Positions 1 to 7,745 of a stretch of DNA of 26,277 nt are shown in pieces. This DNA comes from Tritrichomonas musculus (Eukaryota > Parabasalia > Tritrichomonadida > Tritrichomonadidae), in NCBI GenBank assembly GCA_039105265.1, contig JAPFFF010000326.1:1-26277 (forward strand), given 5' to 3'. Each line of letters starts with the position of its first letter. Position 1 is the first letter of the stretch. Below the pieces are notes generated by a model. That model was not told the origin of the DNA. It searched no databases and saw nothing but the letters and a program-made list of their open reading frames with translations. The position numbers and the translations under genes are program-made.

Positions 1-1324
1 AACAATATTAATATTTTTTAATAATATATCATGTGTATTCAAAAAAATACTTTTTTATTTTAATTTATTTTATATGAAAGAATAAAATTGTTGTGATCAA
101 TATTATTATGATTAAAAAAAAATATTACCAATCATGCAAAATAACTCTTTTAAATCTAATGATCACTATTAAAATAATAAAAAGAAACTGTATTTCTGCT
201 TTAATTTTATATAATAAATTTTATATTAAGTATTGGTTTTCAATTGAAAAGAAATAGGTTTGATATATATGAGAATAATATCTTTCATTCAACTGAAATG
301 ATATATAATATATCAAACTCTTTTTTCACTTTTGTTAAAATTTTTAAAAATGTTTGTCATTTAATTTCATTTCAGATAAAAAAGTTTTGTTACATTTTAA
401 ATTTGTTTAAAATATCATATGCTTAAATCAATAAACTATTAATTAGCATGAATATTAATATTTTAATATAATATTTGATATCATGATATTTGTTTCATTT
501 GTATGTATTGATTATAATAACCTTGATGTATATTACATTCATATGAATTTATTTTTTTGTTTTTGTTTGCCTGATGAAATCATTAATTTCATATTCACTA
601 AAATAACAGATTTTTAATTCAAATTGTCATATTTTTAATTTAAAACATTGGCTACGTCTAATTCATTAAAAATATTTTTGATATTATTAAAGATATAAAG
701 ATAATGAACAAGTTACAACTGATAAATATCTAATGTATTTTAAAAAGATTATATATATTATTTTCATGATATTTTTTAAAATATTACATATCGATTTTAA
801 AAAATATCATTTAGCTTCTTCTCATTTCATTAATAATGCAATTTTACTAAAGTGTGCATTTTTATAAATTATATATTATGAAAACAATTGTTCTCATTTT
901 ATATCCAATTGTTTTCATTTTAAGAAAATAATCAGCTTTTTACCAAAATGTTATTAATTTTCTGCAATTAATTATTAATCCAATTATTATTATTTTTATT
1001 TTTAATTCACATTAAATGTCTTTGAAGGAACCTATTAGTTAGGCAAAGTTGGAAATTTAAATAATTTTTATACTGGCATAATACTAATAATATAATTAGT
1101 TTTCGTCAAAAACTTTCTTAAAAGGAATTGAATGTTTTCCTCACTTTTTCTGATGTTTCAGAAAAATTCAAAAAACACTTTTTGAATATTTTTTTTTTTT
1201 TTCATTTAAAGAAAAAAAGTAATATATGCAGATTATTCCATTCAAATAAACATTGGTTTTTTTATTATAAAAGTTGTCATTTTGATGTTGGAACTGAGCC
1301 AATTCATTATTCAATAAGTATTCT
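1..1324. other. AT-rich intergenic DNA, no gene seen
   Basis: Very AT-rich sequence with frequent stops in all frames. The one frame of about 60 codons near 244-426 has no ATG start (it opens on TTG) and has low-complexity composition. I see no ankyrin remnant, RNA gene or long repeat here. It is probably the 3' flank of the leftward ankyrin gene that ends near 1325. Confidence 0.6.
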
Positions 1325-2839
1325 TCATACACTTTCGTCTGACTTGTTATCATTCAATCCTTTAGATAGAAGATCAACAATTTCTTGATGATTTCTCATT
1401 TTTGCATAATCAATGGCAGCTTTGTAAACCATTTTCAGTGATTTCATTAACAAAATAAATACCAATATCATGAAAAAATTCCTAGTTTGAATATAATGAA
1501 TGGATTCATATTCAAATGCTTTTAATACTGATATCCATACCTTCTTTTGATAATAATTCTTGAACTATTTCTGTAGTGCCTTTGCCTGCAGCAATCATCA
1601 AAGCTGTAAAATTAAATATTTCTTTTAAATCCCATTAAAAAAAAAATAAAATTTTCAAAATTTTATGCAAAAATTTTGTTTGAAATTTTGTTTAATGATT
1701 TGTATTAAAATGTCTCGTATGTTGATTTCAATGCCTTCTTTTGATAACAATTTTCGAACTATTTCTAAATTATCTTTAAATGTAGCAATTATTAATGCTG
1801 TATCATTAAACATTTCATTTTAAATTCCATAAATAATCATAAATATAAACATAATGAAAAAAAAGATAATTTTCAATCATATGAATTGATTTGGTTTGAA
1901 ATGTTTTGAATATTTATATCAATATCCTTTTTAGATAATAATTCTTGAGTTATTTCTATATTCCCTTCCTGTGCAGCAATCATCAAAGCCGTGAAATTAA
2001 ACTTTTCGATTAAAAATATCATGAAAAATGAAAAATTCAAATATAATGAAATTAAAACAACTTCGAATGTTATGAATAAACTTAATATTTTAATATCTCT
2101 CATGTTAATATCAATACTTTTATGTGATATTAATTCTAGACCTATTTCTGTGTAACCTTCCTGTATAGAAGTCATCAAAGCAGTAATATAAAAAAATGTT
2201 TCAAATTCCATAAAAGATTTGATAATTCAATATGATTAAAAAAAAGTTAGTCTTGAATATAATAAATAGTTTTGTATTCAAATGTTTTTGATGTTGATAT
2301 CAATCCCTTCTTTTGATAGTAGTTCATGAACTATTTCTGTATGTCCAAAAGATGTAGCATAAGTCAATGCAGTTTCATTAAATATTCATTAAATATTTCA
2401 TAAATGCTTCTGATTTTTAAATTGAATAAAAAAAGAATAATTTTGAATTTTATGAATGTTTTTATATTCAAATATCTTTGATGTTGATATCAATACCATC
2501 TTGTAATAATAATTCATGAACTATTTCTGTATGGCCATTACAAGCAGCAATAATCAATGCTGTATTATTTAAATATTTGACTTTAAATTCCAAAAAAATA
2601 TCAAGTTTTCAATTAAATAAAAAAAAGTCAGTTTTTAATTTTATAAAAGTTTTTGCATTCAAATGTTTTGGATGTTGACATCAATACCATCTTGTAATAA
2701 TAATTCATGAACTATTTCTATATGACCACTGACTTGCACAGAAGCTATCATCAATGCTGTATTATTTAAAAAAACTCGAATTTAAATTCCATACATGAAT
2801 GAAATTTTTCAATATCATTTCTAAAGTTAAATTTGAATA
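1325..2839 (-). CDS. Interrupted ankyrin-repeat array (3' part of ankyrin gene)
   Basis: Downstream of the 392-codon frame, the minus strand holds a series of single ankyrin repeats, each open internally and typically bounded by stops. Blocks lie at about 2659-2783, 2468-2575, 2278-2390, 2085-2211, 1873-2010, 1690-1815 and 1512-1605, with a C-terminal block at 1325-1432 that ends in a TGA. Typical readings are FNxTALMIAAxxGxxEIVxELL, written here only as a pattern, followed by an aspartate-valine/isoleucine-asparagine ending. AT-rich spacers of about 85 bp sit at the same inter-repeat loop each time, and the block period is 187-196 bp. The spacer between the blocks near 2.1 and 1.95 kb is itself open. 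The Thr codon of the TALM motif varies (ACA, ACT, ACG), as expected if protein sequence was selected. I see no canonical GT-AG or known trichomonad intron ends. The array could be exons of one gene or an old, decayed tail. Confidence 0.55.
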
Positions 2840-4018
2840 TCATTTGAAATGCTTGATGTTGTAAATGTTTTGGCTATTTATATCAATATTTCCTTCTTCT
2901 AAATAAATCTTGACAAGTGTGTAATAATTAAATAAACATAAATAAAAAAACAAGTTTTTGTATTTAATGTTTTCTGGGAAAAAGCAATAATTGTCATATT
3001 CGACAGCATAACGATAGAAATTGTTATAATATTTGTTTTCAATGTTATTTTGGAGATCTTCTTCTGATATTAAATTGTATATAATATAATTTGCAACATC
3101 GTTGTGATGACATTTAATCGATTCTCGAAGAATTGTTTCGTAATCATTAAGAGGAGGTGAAATATTTTTATCTTCAAGATATTTGATTAATTCTGCATTT
3201 TCACTATGAATGGCAAATCTCCAAATGCTCGATGTCAATTCAACTTCGCCATTAATTTCAATATATTTAATAATTTCATTTGATCCAAAAAATGACGCAT
3301 ATTCAATCAATTCAATATTTTTTTTATTCATTAATAATGGGTTGGTTTCAAAGATTGATTCTTCAATTGTACTGTCAAATGATAAATTATGTCTGTTGAT
3401 ATAAACACCAAATTCTTTTCCATCATCTTTTCTAATCAAAGAACATAAAAAACTGTCATTTTCTCCTTCTTTTCTTTTGTTATAAAAAACTTCTGGTATT
3501 TCTTTCTTGATTTTGTTAATAAAATCTTCATTTTTTAGACATTTGTTTTGATTGCTATATTTCATAATGAACTCGTCAGTAAGAAAATCTTTGATTTCGG
3601 GTGCAAAATATTCTGGATAATCTTTTTCATAATATTTATTACTCGTGATTCTTGAGACAACATATTCATCAATTATTATCACTTTTTCTTGAATGAGAAA
3701 TAGAAGAATTCGTTTGTTGTTTTCAAATATTTTGAAAATTTCGGAGTTTGAAAAATGTTTTGTGATATCTTTTTTGAAATGTTCCAAAATTCGTTCAATT
3801 TTATAAATAAAGTCATAAACACGTCGATGTTCATTCCCAATTTTGCTTATTAATCGTAAAACTGATTGAAATTTATGTTGATCTTCAATGATTTTATGAT
3901 CATTGATAATTTTGATGAAATTTTCATAGTTCTCTTCGGTATTTGATTCTTTTTCAACAAATTCTAAAAGATCACGTTGAATAATTCTCATTTTCTCTAT
4001 ATGTTCTTTAATATTCAT
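2840..4018 (-). CDS. DUF3447-type ankyrin protein, N-terminal frame
   Basis: A leftward 392-codon frame. The N-terminal 200 residues are helical and charged, like the N-terminus of the large trichomonad ankyrin families. Ankyrin-like units follow (IELIEYASFFGSNEIIKYIE, then AELIKYLEDK), as in DUF3447 proteins. I place the start at the ATG at 4018 (MNIKEHIEKM) because it aligns with the start of the paralogue at 22612; an upstream in-frame ATG at 4093 would add 25 residues. The frame ends shortly after an ankyrin half-repeat (VKIYLEEGNIDINSQN), where the interrupted array begins, so the complete product probably includes those blocks if they are spliced. The role is unknown; ankyrin repeats usually bind protein partners. 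The paralogue on the other side of the Polinton lies in the opposite orientation. Confidence 0.75.
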   Translation of the reverse strand: MNIKEHIEKMRIIQRDLLEFVEKESNTEENYENFIKIINDHKIIEDQHKFQSVLRLISKIGNEHRRVYDFIYKIERILEHFKKDITKHFSNSEIFKIFENNKRILLFLIQEKVIIIDEYVVSRITSNKYYEKDYPEYFAPEIKDFLTDEFIMKYSNQNKCLKNEDFINKIKKEIPEVFYNKRKEGENDSFLCSLIRKDDGKEFGVYINRHNLSFDSTIEESIFETNPLLMNKKNIELIEYASFFGSNEIIKYIEINGEVELTSSIWRFAIHSENAELIKYLEDKNISPPLNDYETILRESIKCHHNDVANYIIYNLISEEDLQNNIENKYYNNFYRYAVEYDNYCFFPENIKYKNLFFYLCLFNYYTLVKIYLEEGNIDINSQNIYNIKHFK

Positions 4019-4453
4019 ATCAGAAAAGGATTTCAGAAATAATAATGTTCTTTCAATTTTTTTGTGAAGTCTTATTGAATATTTTAAATACATTTTTAAT
4101 TCTTAAATATTTTAGTTGCTATTCAATTTATATGAGATTTTTAACCATAAAATCGCAATCAATTAAAAACGCTTGATGTTACAAGTGCTATTTTTTTCGG
4201 CTAACAAATTTCATATCTTTGATAAATATTATATTTAGTTGTAAATCCTTTTTCAAATGAATTGATATTGTATTTAAATCTCTTATTTAAATAAAGATGG
4301 TCTAAAAATATGGTTGAAATAACTTATTTAAGATTTATTTTTTAGTTTCAAAAATAAAAGTCCTAATTATAATCATCAAAATGGATCATCGAGAAAATGT
4401 GTATTATTTCTATTATTCCAGTCATCAATATTTCTAAAATCTTGAAGATATCA
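4019..4453. other. Intergenic region between two leftward genes
   Basis: AT-rich DNA holding the 5' flank of the ankyrin gene and the 3' flank of the BTB-like gene. A frame at 4363-5238 that enters it is an out-of-frame shadow of the DPF repeat. No RNA gene or other element was recognised. Confidence 0.5.
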
Positions 4454-6112
4454 TTAATAATCAAATTCAAACTGATCATAGCCAAAAAGATCTTTTTTAT
4501 TGTTTCTAGTTGTAACAGAGAATGGGTCATTTTCATTGTTTCTAGTTGCAACAGAGAATGGATCATTTTCATTGTTTCTAGTTGCATTAGAGAATGGGTC
4601 ATTTTCATTGTTTCTAGTTGCAACAGAGAATGGGTCATTTTCATTGTTTCTAGTTGCAACAGAGAATGGATCATTTTCATTGTTTCTAGTTGCAACAGAG
4701 AATGGATCATTTTCATTGTTTCTAGTTGCAACAGAGAATGGATCATTTTCATTGTTTCTAGTTGCAACAGAGAATGGATCATTTTCATTGTTTCTAGTTG
4801 CAACAGAGAATGGATCATTTTCATTGTTTCTAGTTGCAACAGAGAATGGATTAGCTTCATTGTTTCTAGTTGCATTAGAGAATGGGTCATTTTCATTGTT
4901 TCTAGTTGCATTAGAGAATGGGTCATTTTCATTGTTTCTAGTTGCAATAGTAAATGGATTAGCTTCATTGTTTCTAGTTGCAATAGTAAATGGATCATCT
5001 TCTTTGTTTCTAGCTGCATTAGAGAATGGATCATTTTCATTGTTTCTAGTTGCAATAGTAAATGGGTCATTTTCATTGTTTCTAGTTGCAATAGTAAATG
5101 GATTAGCTTCATTGTTTCTAGTTGCAATAGTAAATGGATTAGCTTCATTGTTTCTAGTTGCAATAGTAAATGGATCATCTTCTTTGTTTCTAGCTGCAAC
5201 AGAGAATGGATTATTTCTATTGTTTCCAGGAGTATCAATGAATGGATTGTTTCTATTTTCTATAATCATGTCAGCAAATGGATCATCATCATAGCTTTTA
5301 TCATTTTTTGATTTACTTGCGTGATCTTTTCCATGCTTCATAATATACCTCACATTTGAGTTCTTTGACTCGTTGTTCATTTTGATTGGCTTTCCTAGTC
5401 TCATTGAAATCGCCCTCCATGTTGATGCATTTATATCATTTATATCAAAAATGCTGATAAAATCATTCATTGCAGTCATTCCTGCCATTTTAAAATCAAC
5501 GTATTCGTAAAGTATTGAATATTTTGAATCAATTGAATAAAGCTTGTTTAAAACGGTTAAAAGTTGGTCTTCATCATTCAATTGCAGGTTGGTATTGTTA
5601 ACAATTCTTTCAACAATATCAATATTGAATGATTGTAGTTGTTTATATTGCTCTTCATTGTCAAAAAATTCATTGAAATGTGAAGAGATGAAGTCAATTT
5701 CATTGTCAATTTTCAATGAAAAAAAAAGTGGACATTTTAGATGTCTTTTGAGCAATTTAAATACGTTTTCTTTTGTAAGTTTTGCATTTTTATCGATGTA
5801 TGAGTATTCAATTGAATCATTTCCAAGTTTATCAATGATTTCTGTAATGAATTGAAAATCATCATCAGATTGTTCATGTTGATTGAAATCGATAAGTTTG
5901 AGAAAATTTGAAAAGTCACCTTGGTTTTTTGTGTTGATTACAATTCGATTTATCGTTGGATCGCTAAAATGAAGCTGACAAATTTTTGGTGATAAGAGAT
6001 CAGATATGATCTTACTTGTTTTGTATTTTTTTCCATTGACAACAAATATAAATTCTTCATATGCATGAAAAGGGACATTATGGATGCTTGATATTTTTAA
6101 TTGCAAGTACCT
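4454..6112 (-). CDS. BTB-like protein with DPF/NPF repeat tail
   Basis: Leftward frame of about 550 residues. The first 75 residues resemble the BTB-like N-terminus of a family expanded in trichomonads (FIFVVNGKKYKTSKIISDLL, then LHFSDPTI and INTKNQGDF). A BACK-like segment follows at about 175-235 (LNDEDQLL, LYEYVDF, NASTWRAISMRL). From about residue 270 the tail is a 12-residue repeat with 16 DPF and 6 NPF tripeptides. DPF is the classic ligand of the AP-2 alpha appendage and NPF of EH domains, so an endocytic adaptor role is inferred; it is not shown. No in-frame ATG lies between the upstream stop at 6113-6115 and the conserved domain; the first codon that could start translation is a TTG at 6106. 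The start codon may have been separated from the gene by the Polinton insertion, or it may lie across an intron. Confidence 0.75.
   Translation of the reverse strand, partial: RYLQLKISSIHNVPFHAYEEFIFVVNGKKYKTSKIISDLLSPKICQLHFSDPTINRIVINTKNQGDFSNFLKLIDFNQHEQSDDDFQFITEIIDKLGNDSIEYSYIDKNAKLTKENVFKLLKRHLKCPLFFSLKIDNEIDFISSHFNEFFDNEEQYKQLQSFNIDIVERIVNNTNLQLNDEDQLLTVLNKLYSIDSKYSILYEYVDFKMAGMTAMNDFISIFDINDINASTWRAISMRLGKPIKMNNESKNSNVRYIMKHGKDHASKSKNDKSYDDDPFADMIIENRNNPFIDTPGNNRNNPFSVAARNKEDDPFTIATRNNEANPFTIATRNNEANPFTIATRNNENDPFTIATRNNENDPFSNAARNKEDDPFTIATRNNEANPFTIATRNNENDPFSNATRNNENDPFSNATRNNEANPFSVATRNNENDPFSVATRNNENDPFSVATRNNENDPFSVATRNNENDPFSVATRNNENDPFSVATRNNENDPFSVATRNNENDPFSNATRNNENDPFSVATRNNENDPFSVTTRNNKKDLFGYDQFEFDY
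4496..5225 (-). repeat. 36-bp tandem repeat coding DPF/NPF units
   Basis: About 20 tandem copies of a 36-bp unit, in frame with the BTB-like gene and encoding a 12-residue unit of the type RNNENDPFSVAT. Variant units carry NPF (EANPF) or KEDDPF. Neighbouring copies are nearly identical at the nucleotide level, which indicates recent unequal exchange or slippage. Because 36 is a multiple of three, other frames on both strands also stay open and produce spurious ORFs. Confidence 0.95.
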
Positions 6113-6183
6113 TTAGTAGTATATACGAGTCGGTTTCCGCAGGGGCCACGCTACGCTTAAGCCCACACGTCAACACGAACTCG
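6104..6183. other. GC-richer left-end segment of the Polinton
   Basis: About 80 bp of higher GC content (around TTTCCGCAGGGGCCACGC) between the BTB-like gene and an A-rich tract. It is the probable terminal segment of the element. It begins with CAAGTACCT, a 9-mer that recurs in the repeat array at 16986-17366. I could not find a partner terminal repeat in the window. Confidence 0.5.
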
Positions 6184-6250
6184 TGATAAAAATAAAAAAA
6201 TAAAAATGATAAAAATAAAAATAAAAAAATAAAAAAATAAAAAAAAATTT
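6184..6250. repeat. A-rich simple repeat (AAAAATA type)
   Basis: A run of short A-tract plus T units between the left-end segment and the hairpin array of the element. It is low-complexity and has no coding potential. Confidence 0.8.
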
Positions 6251-6267
6251 TTCTTCAACTTGTTTTT

Positions 6268-6586
6268 TTCTTGAAGTACTACTAGGGACCTAAACAACTA
6301 CCTCGGGTCCCCACTACTTGTTTTTTTTTTTTCTTGAAGTACTACTAGGGACCTAAACAACTACCTCGGGTCCCCACTACTACTAGGGACCTAAACAACT
6401 ACCTCGGGTCCCCACTACTTGTTTTTTTTTCTTGAAGTACTACTAGGGACCTAAACAACTACCTCGGGTCCCCACTACTACTAGGGACCTAAACAACTAC
6501 CTCGGGTCCACACTACTACTAGGGACCTAAACAACTACCTCGGGTCCCCACTACTACTAGGGACCTAAACAACTACCTCGGGTCCC
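6268..6586. repeat. Tandem array of seven GGGACC/GGTCCC hairpin units
   Basis: Seven copies of a unit centred on GGGACC, a 14-base spacer containing ACAACTACCTC, and GGTCCC. The 6-bp arms are inverted repeats, so each copy could form a small hairpin. Some copies are directly adjacent (about 35-bp period); others are spaced by a T-rich segment ending in TTCTTGAAGTACTAC. One copy has an A in place of a C beside its arm. The array abuts the stop codon of the leftward gene at 6587-6835. Its position near the element end suggests a role in end recognition or replication, but it could also be passive satellite growth. Confidence 0.9.
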
Positions 6587-6835
6587 TCATAGTCTATTTT
6601 GATGTTCAGCTATAGAGATACGTGCACCAATTGACTTCAATAATAACTTAGCTTTTTCAATGTCTTCAAAGAGTTCTTTGTATGACTTGATTATATTTAT
6701 CATTATATCGAATTGACTAGCTATTTTATCATCATCTTCATTCATACATTTTCCAAATATCTTGTCTTTAATAACTTTAAATCTTGCATATAGAGCTTCT
6801 GCGTCATTATTCAGTCCGTTAAGAGCGCTATTCAT
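6587..6835 (-). CDS. Small helical Polinton protein, unknown
   Basis: An 82-codon leftward frame with a good ATG, ending at the hairpin array. The product is charged and predicted helical, with heptad-like hydrophobic spacing (FDIMINIIKSYKELFEDIEK and after). I recognise no family. It is the leftmost gene of the element and follows the similarly oriented 80-codon gene at a distance of about 40 bp. Confidence 0.6.
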   Translation of the reverse strand: MNSALNGLNNDAEALYARFKVIKDKIFGKCMNEDDDKIASQFDIMINIIKSYKELFEDIEKAKLLLKSIGARISIAEHQNRL

Positions 6836-6876
6836 TTAAGACAAAAATAAAAAAAATAACAATAAAATAAAAGAAG

Positions 6877-7119
6877 TTAAATTTTACTAAGTAGTTCGTC
6901 TATATGAGGTAGTTCAGTTTTTTCAGTTTGAACACCTACATCTTGAAGTTCTTCTTTCTCTTCTTCTTTCTCTTGATGTTCATAATAGTTTTTATACAAG
7001 TTTACTCGCTTTTTTTTCTTTGGAAACTTGATAACGTTTTTTTCTTTGTCATCGAGAGGATAATAAAGAGGTCCTTTATCATCAATTCCTTCAACAATGA
7101 TTGTCCCCCACTTGCTCAT
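6877..7119 (-). CDS. Small Polinton protein with LC8-type motif
   Basis: An 80-codon leftward frame. The N-terminus (MSKWGTIIVEGIDDKGPLYY) could be a small beta fold. A basic stretch KFPKKKKR follows at about 31-38, then an acidic segment. Residues 61-66, VGVQTE, match the LC8 dynein light chain motif ([T/V/I]-Q-[T/V] flanked by G and D/E). The start ATG at 7119 is preceded by TCATTT initiator-like sites. Function is unknown; a small adaptor is a reasonable guess. Confidence 0.65.
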   Translation of the reverse strand: MSKWGTIIVEGIDDKGPLYYPLDDKEKNVIKFPKKKKRVNLYKNYYEHQEKEEEKEELQDVGVQTEKTELPHIDELLSKI

Positions 7120-7132
7120 ACAAAAATAAAAA

Positions 7133-7140
7133 TGAAATGA
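7133..7140 (-). promoter_or_regulatory. Initiator-like TCATTTCA
   Basis: On the minus strand the sequence TCATTTCA, followed at once by ATTTTT, lies about 14-21 bases upstream of the ATG at 7119. This fits the trichomonad initiator TCA(+1)Y(T/A) and the short 5' leaders known in Trichomonas. Confidence 0.45.
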
Positions 7141-7151
7141 AAATATTTAAA

Positions 7152-7157
7152 TCATTC
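7152..7157 (+). promoter_or_regulatory. Initiator-like TCATTC before the HNH gene
   Basis: TCATTC with its A at 7154 lies 17 bases before the ATG at 7171. It fits the trichomonad initiator TCA(+1)Y(T/A). Confidence 0.5.
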
Positions 7158-7170
7158 AAAAAGTGAGAAA

Positions 7171-7506
7171 ATGTCATTTGTACCGCTCAAAGGTTTTACT
7201 AACGACTATGAGATATTGAATAGGTACCCCTTTACTATAAGACGTAAGAGTAATCATTTTATATGCAAAGATGCAAAACATATTAAGGGGTATATACGTG
7301 TATGTCTAAATGGCGACTACTACTTGAAACATGTACTTATAGCAAGACAGTTCATACCGAATGATGACCCACAACATAAAATAGAGGTAGACCATATCAA
7401 TAGGAATAGGGCTGACTACCATCTAAGCAACTTAAGATGGATAACCCCAACTGATAGTAACTATAACAGGGATATGCCCAAAATTATAAATGCGAGGGCA
7501 GATTAA
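7171..7506 (+). CDS. HNH endonuclease (NUMOD4/HNH-like)
   Basis: An 111-codon frame. The C-terminal half carries the HNH signature IEVDHINRNRADYHLSNLRW, with the D74-H75 pair and a downstream asparagine in the metal/nucleotide-binding beta-beta-alpha fold. The N-terminal part, including GYIRVCLNGDYYLKHVLIA, resembles the strand-rich region upstream of HNH motifs in phage and algal-virus endonucleases. The likely activity is DNA nicking or cleavage. It sits between small leftward genes and could be a native part of the element or a homing gene acquired by it. Its 3' end overlaps that of the convergent gene at 7484-7735 by about 20 bases. Confidence 0.85.
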   Translation: MSFVPLKGFTNDYEILNRYPFTIRRKSNHFICKDAKHIKGYIRVCLNGDYYLKHVLIARQFIPNDDPQHKIEVDHINRNRADYHLSNLRWITPTDSNYNRDMPKIINARAD

Positions 7507-7735
7507 CTATATATAGTTCTAAGAACTCCAAAGCAAAGTGTTCAATTCGACCTAAAAAATCAACATCATTATCTATCCTCATTATTTGAAGATGTTCAGG
7601 TTTGAAATACTGAGCTGATAATTCTTTTATAGTCTTCATCAATTTTTTTCTTCTAGTTTCATCACTCTCTACACTATATTCATGGATGTTCGATAGAATT
7701 CTAACAAGGATATACATACGGTCTGATTGAGACAT
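7484..7735 (-). CDS. Small Polinton protein, unknown
   Basis: An 83-codon leftward frame starting MSQSDRMYILVRILSNIHEY. It is predicted mostly helical, with basic patches (RRKKLMKTIKE). I choose the ATG at 7733-7735 rather than a longer open frame because the extension has no ATG and overlaps the protease gene. Its ATG faces that of the protease gene with only six bases between them. I recognise no family. Confidence 0.6.
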   Translation of the reverse strand: MSQSDRMYILVRILSNIHEYSVESDETRRKKLMKTIKELSAQYFKPEHLQIMRIDNDVDFLGRIEHFALEFLELYIVNLPSHL

Positions 7736-7737
7736 TT

Positions 7738-7745
7738 TATAATGA
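7738..7745 (-). promoter_or_regulatory. Initiator-like TCATTATA in a head-to-head gene pair
   Basis: Reading leftward, TCATTATA lies directly before the ATG at 7735, giving a leader of about 7 bases. It overlaps the first codons of the protease gene, so the two start regions share the same bases. Confidence 0.45.

Noticed and set aside
244-426. 60-codon frame in the left flank
   Set aside because: It begins with TTG, is AT-driven in composition and has no neighbour or motif support.
1128-1388. 86-codon rightward frame beside the ankyrin gene end
   Set aside because: Its 3' part is antisense to the C-terminal ankyrin block and its 5' part is low-complexity Phe/Lys sequence.
4363-5311. Three further long open frames across the 36-bp repeat (both strands)
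   Set aside because: The repeat length is a multiple of three and lacks stops in other frames, so these are shadows. Only the leftward frame joins a conserved N-terminal domain.
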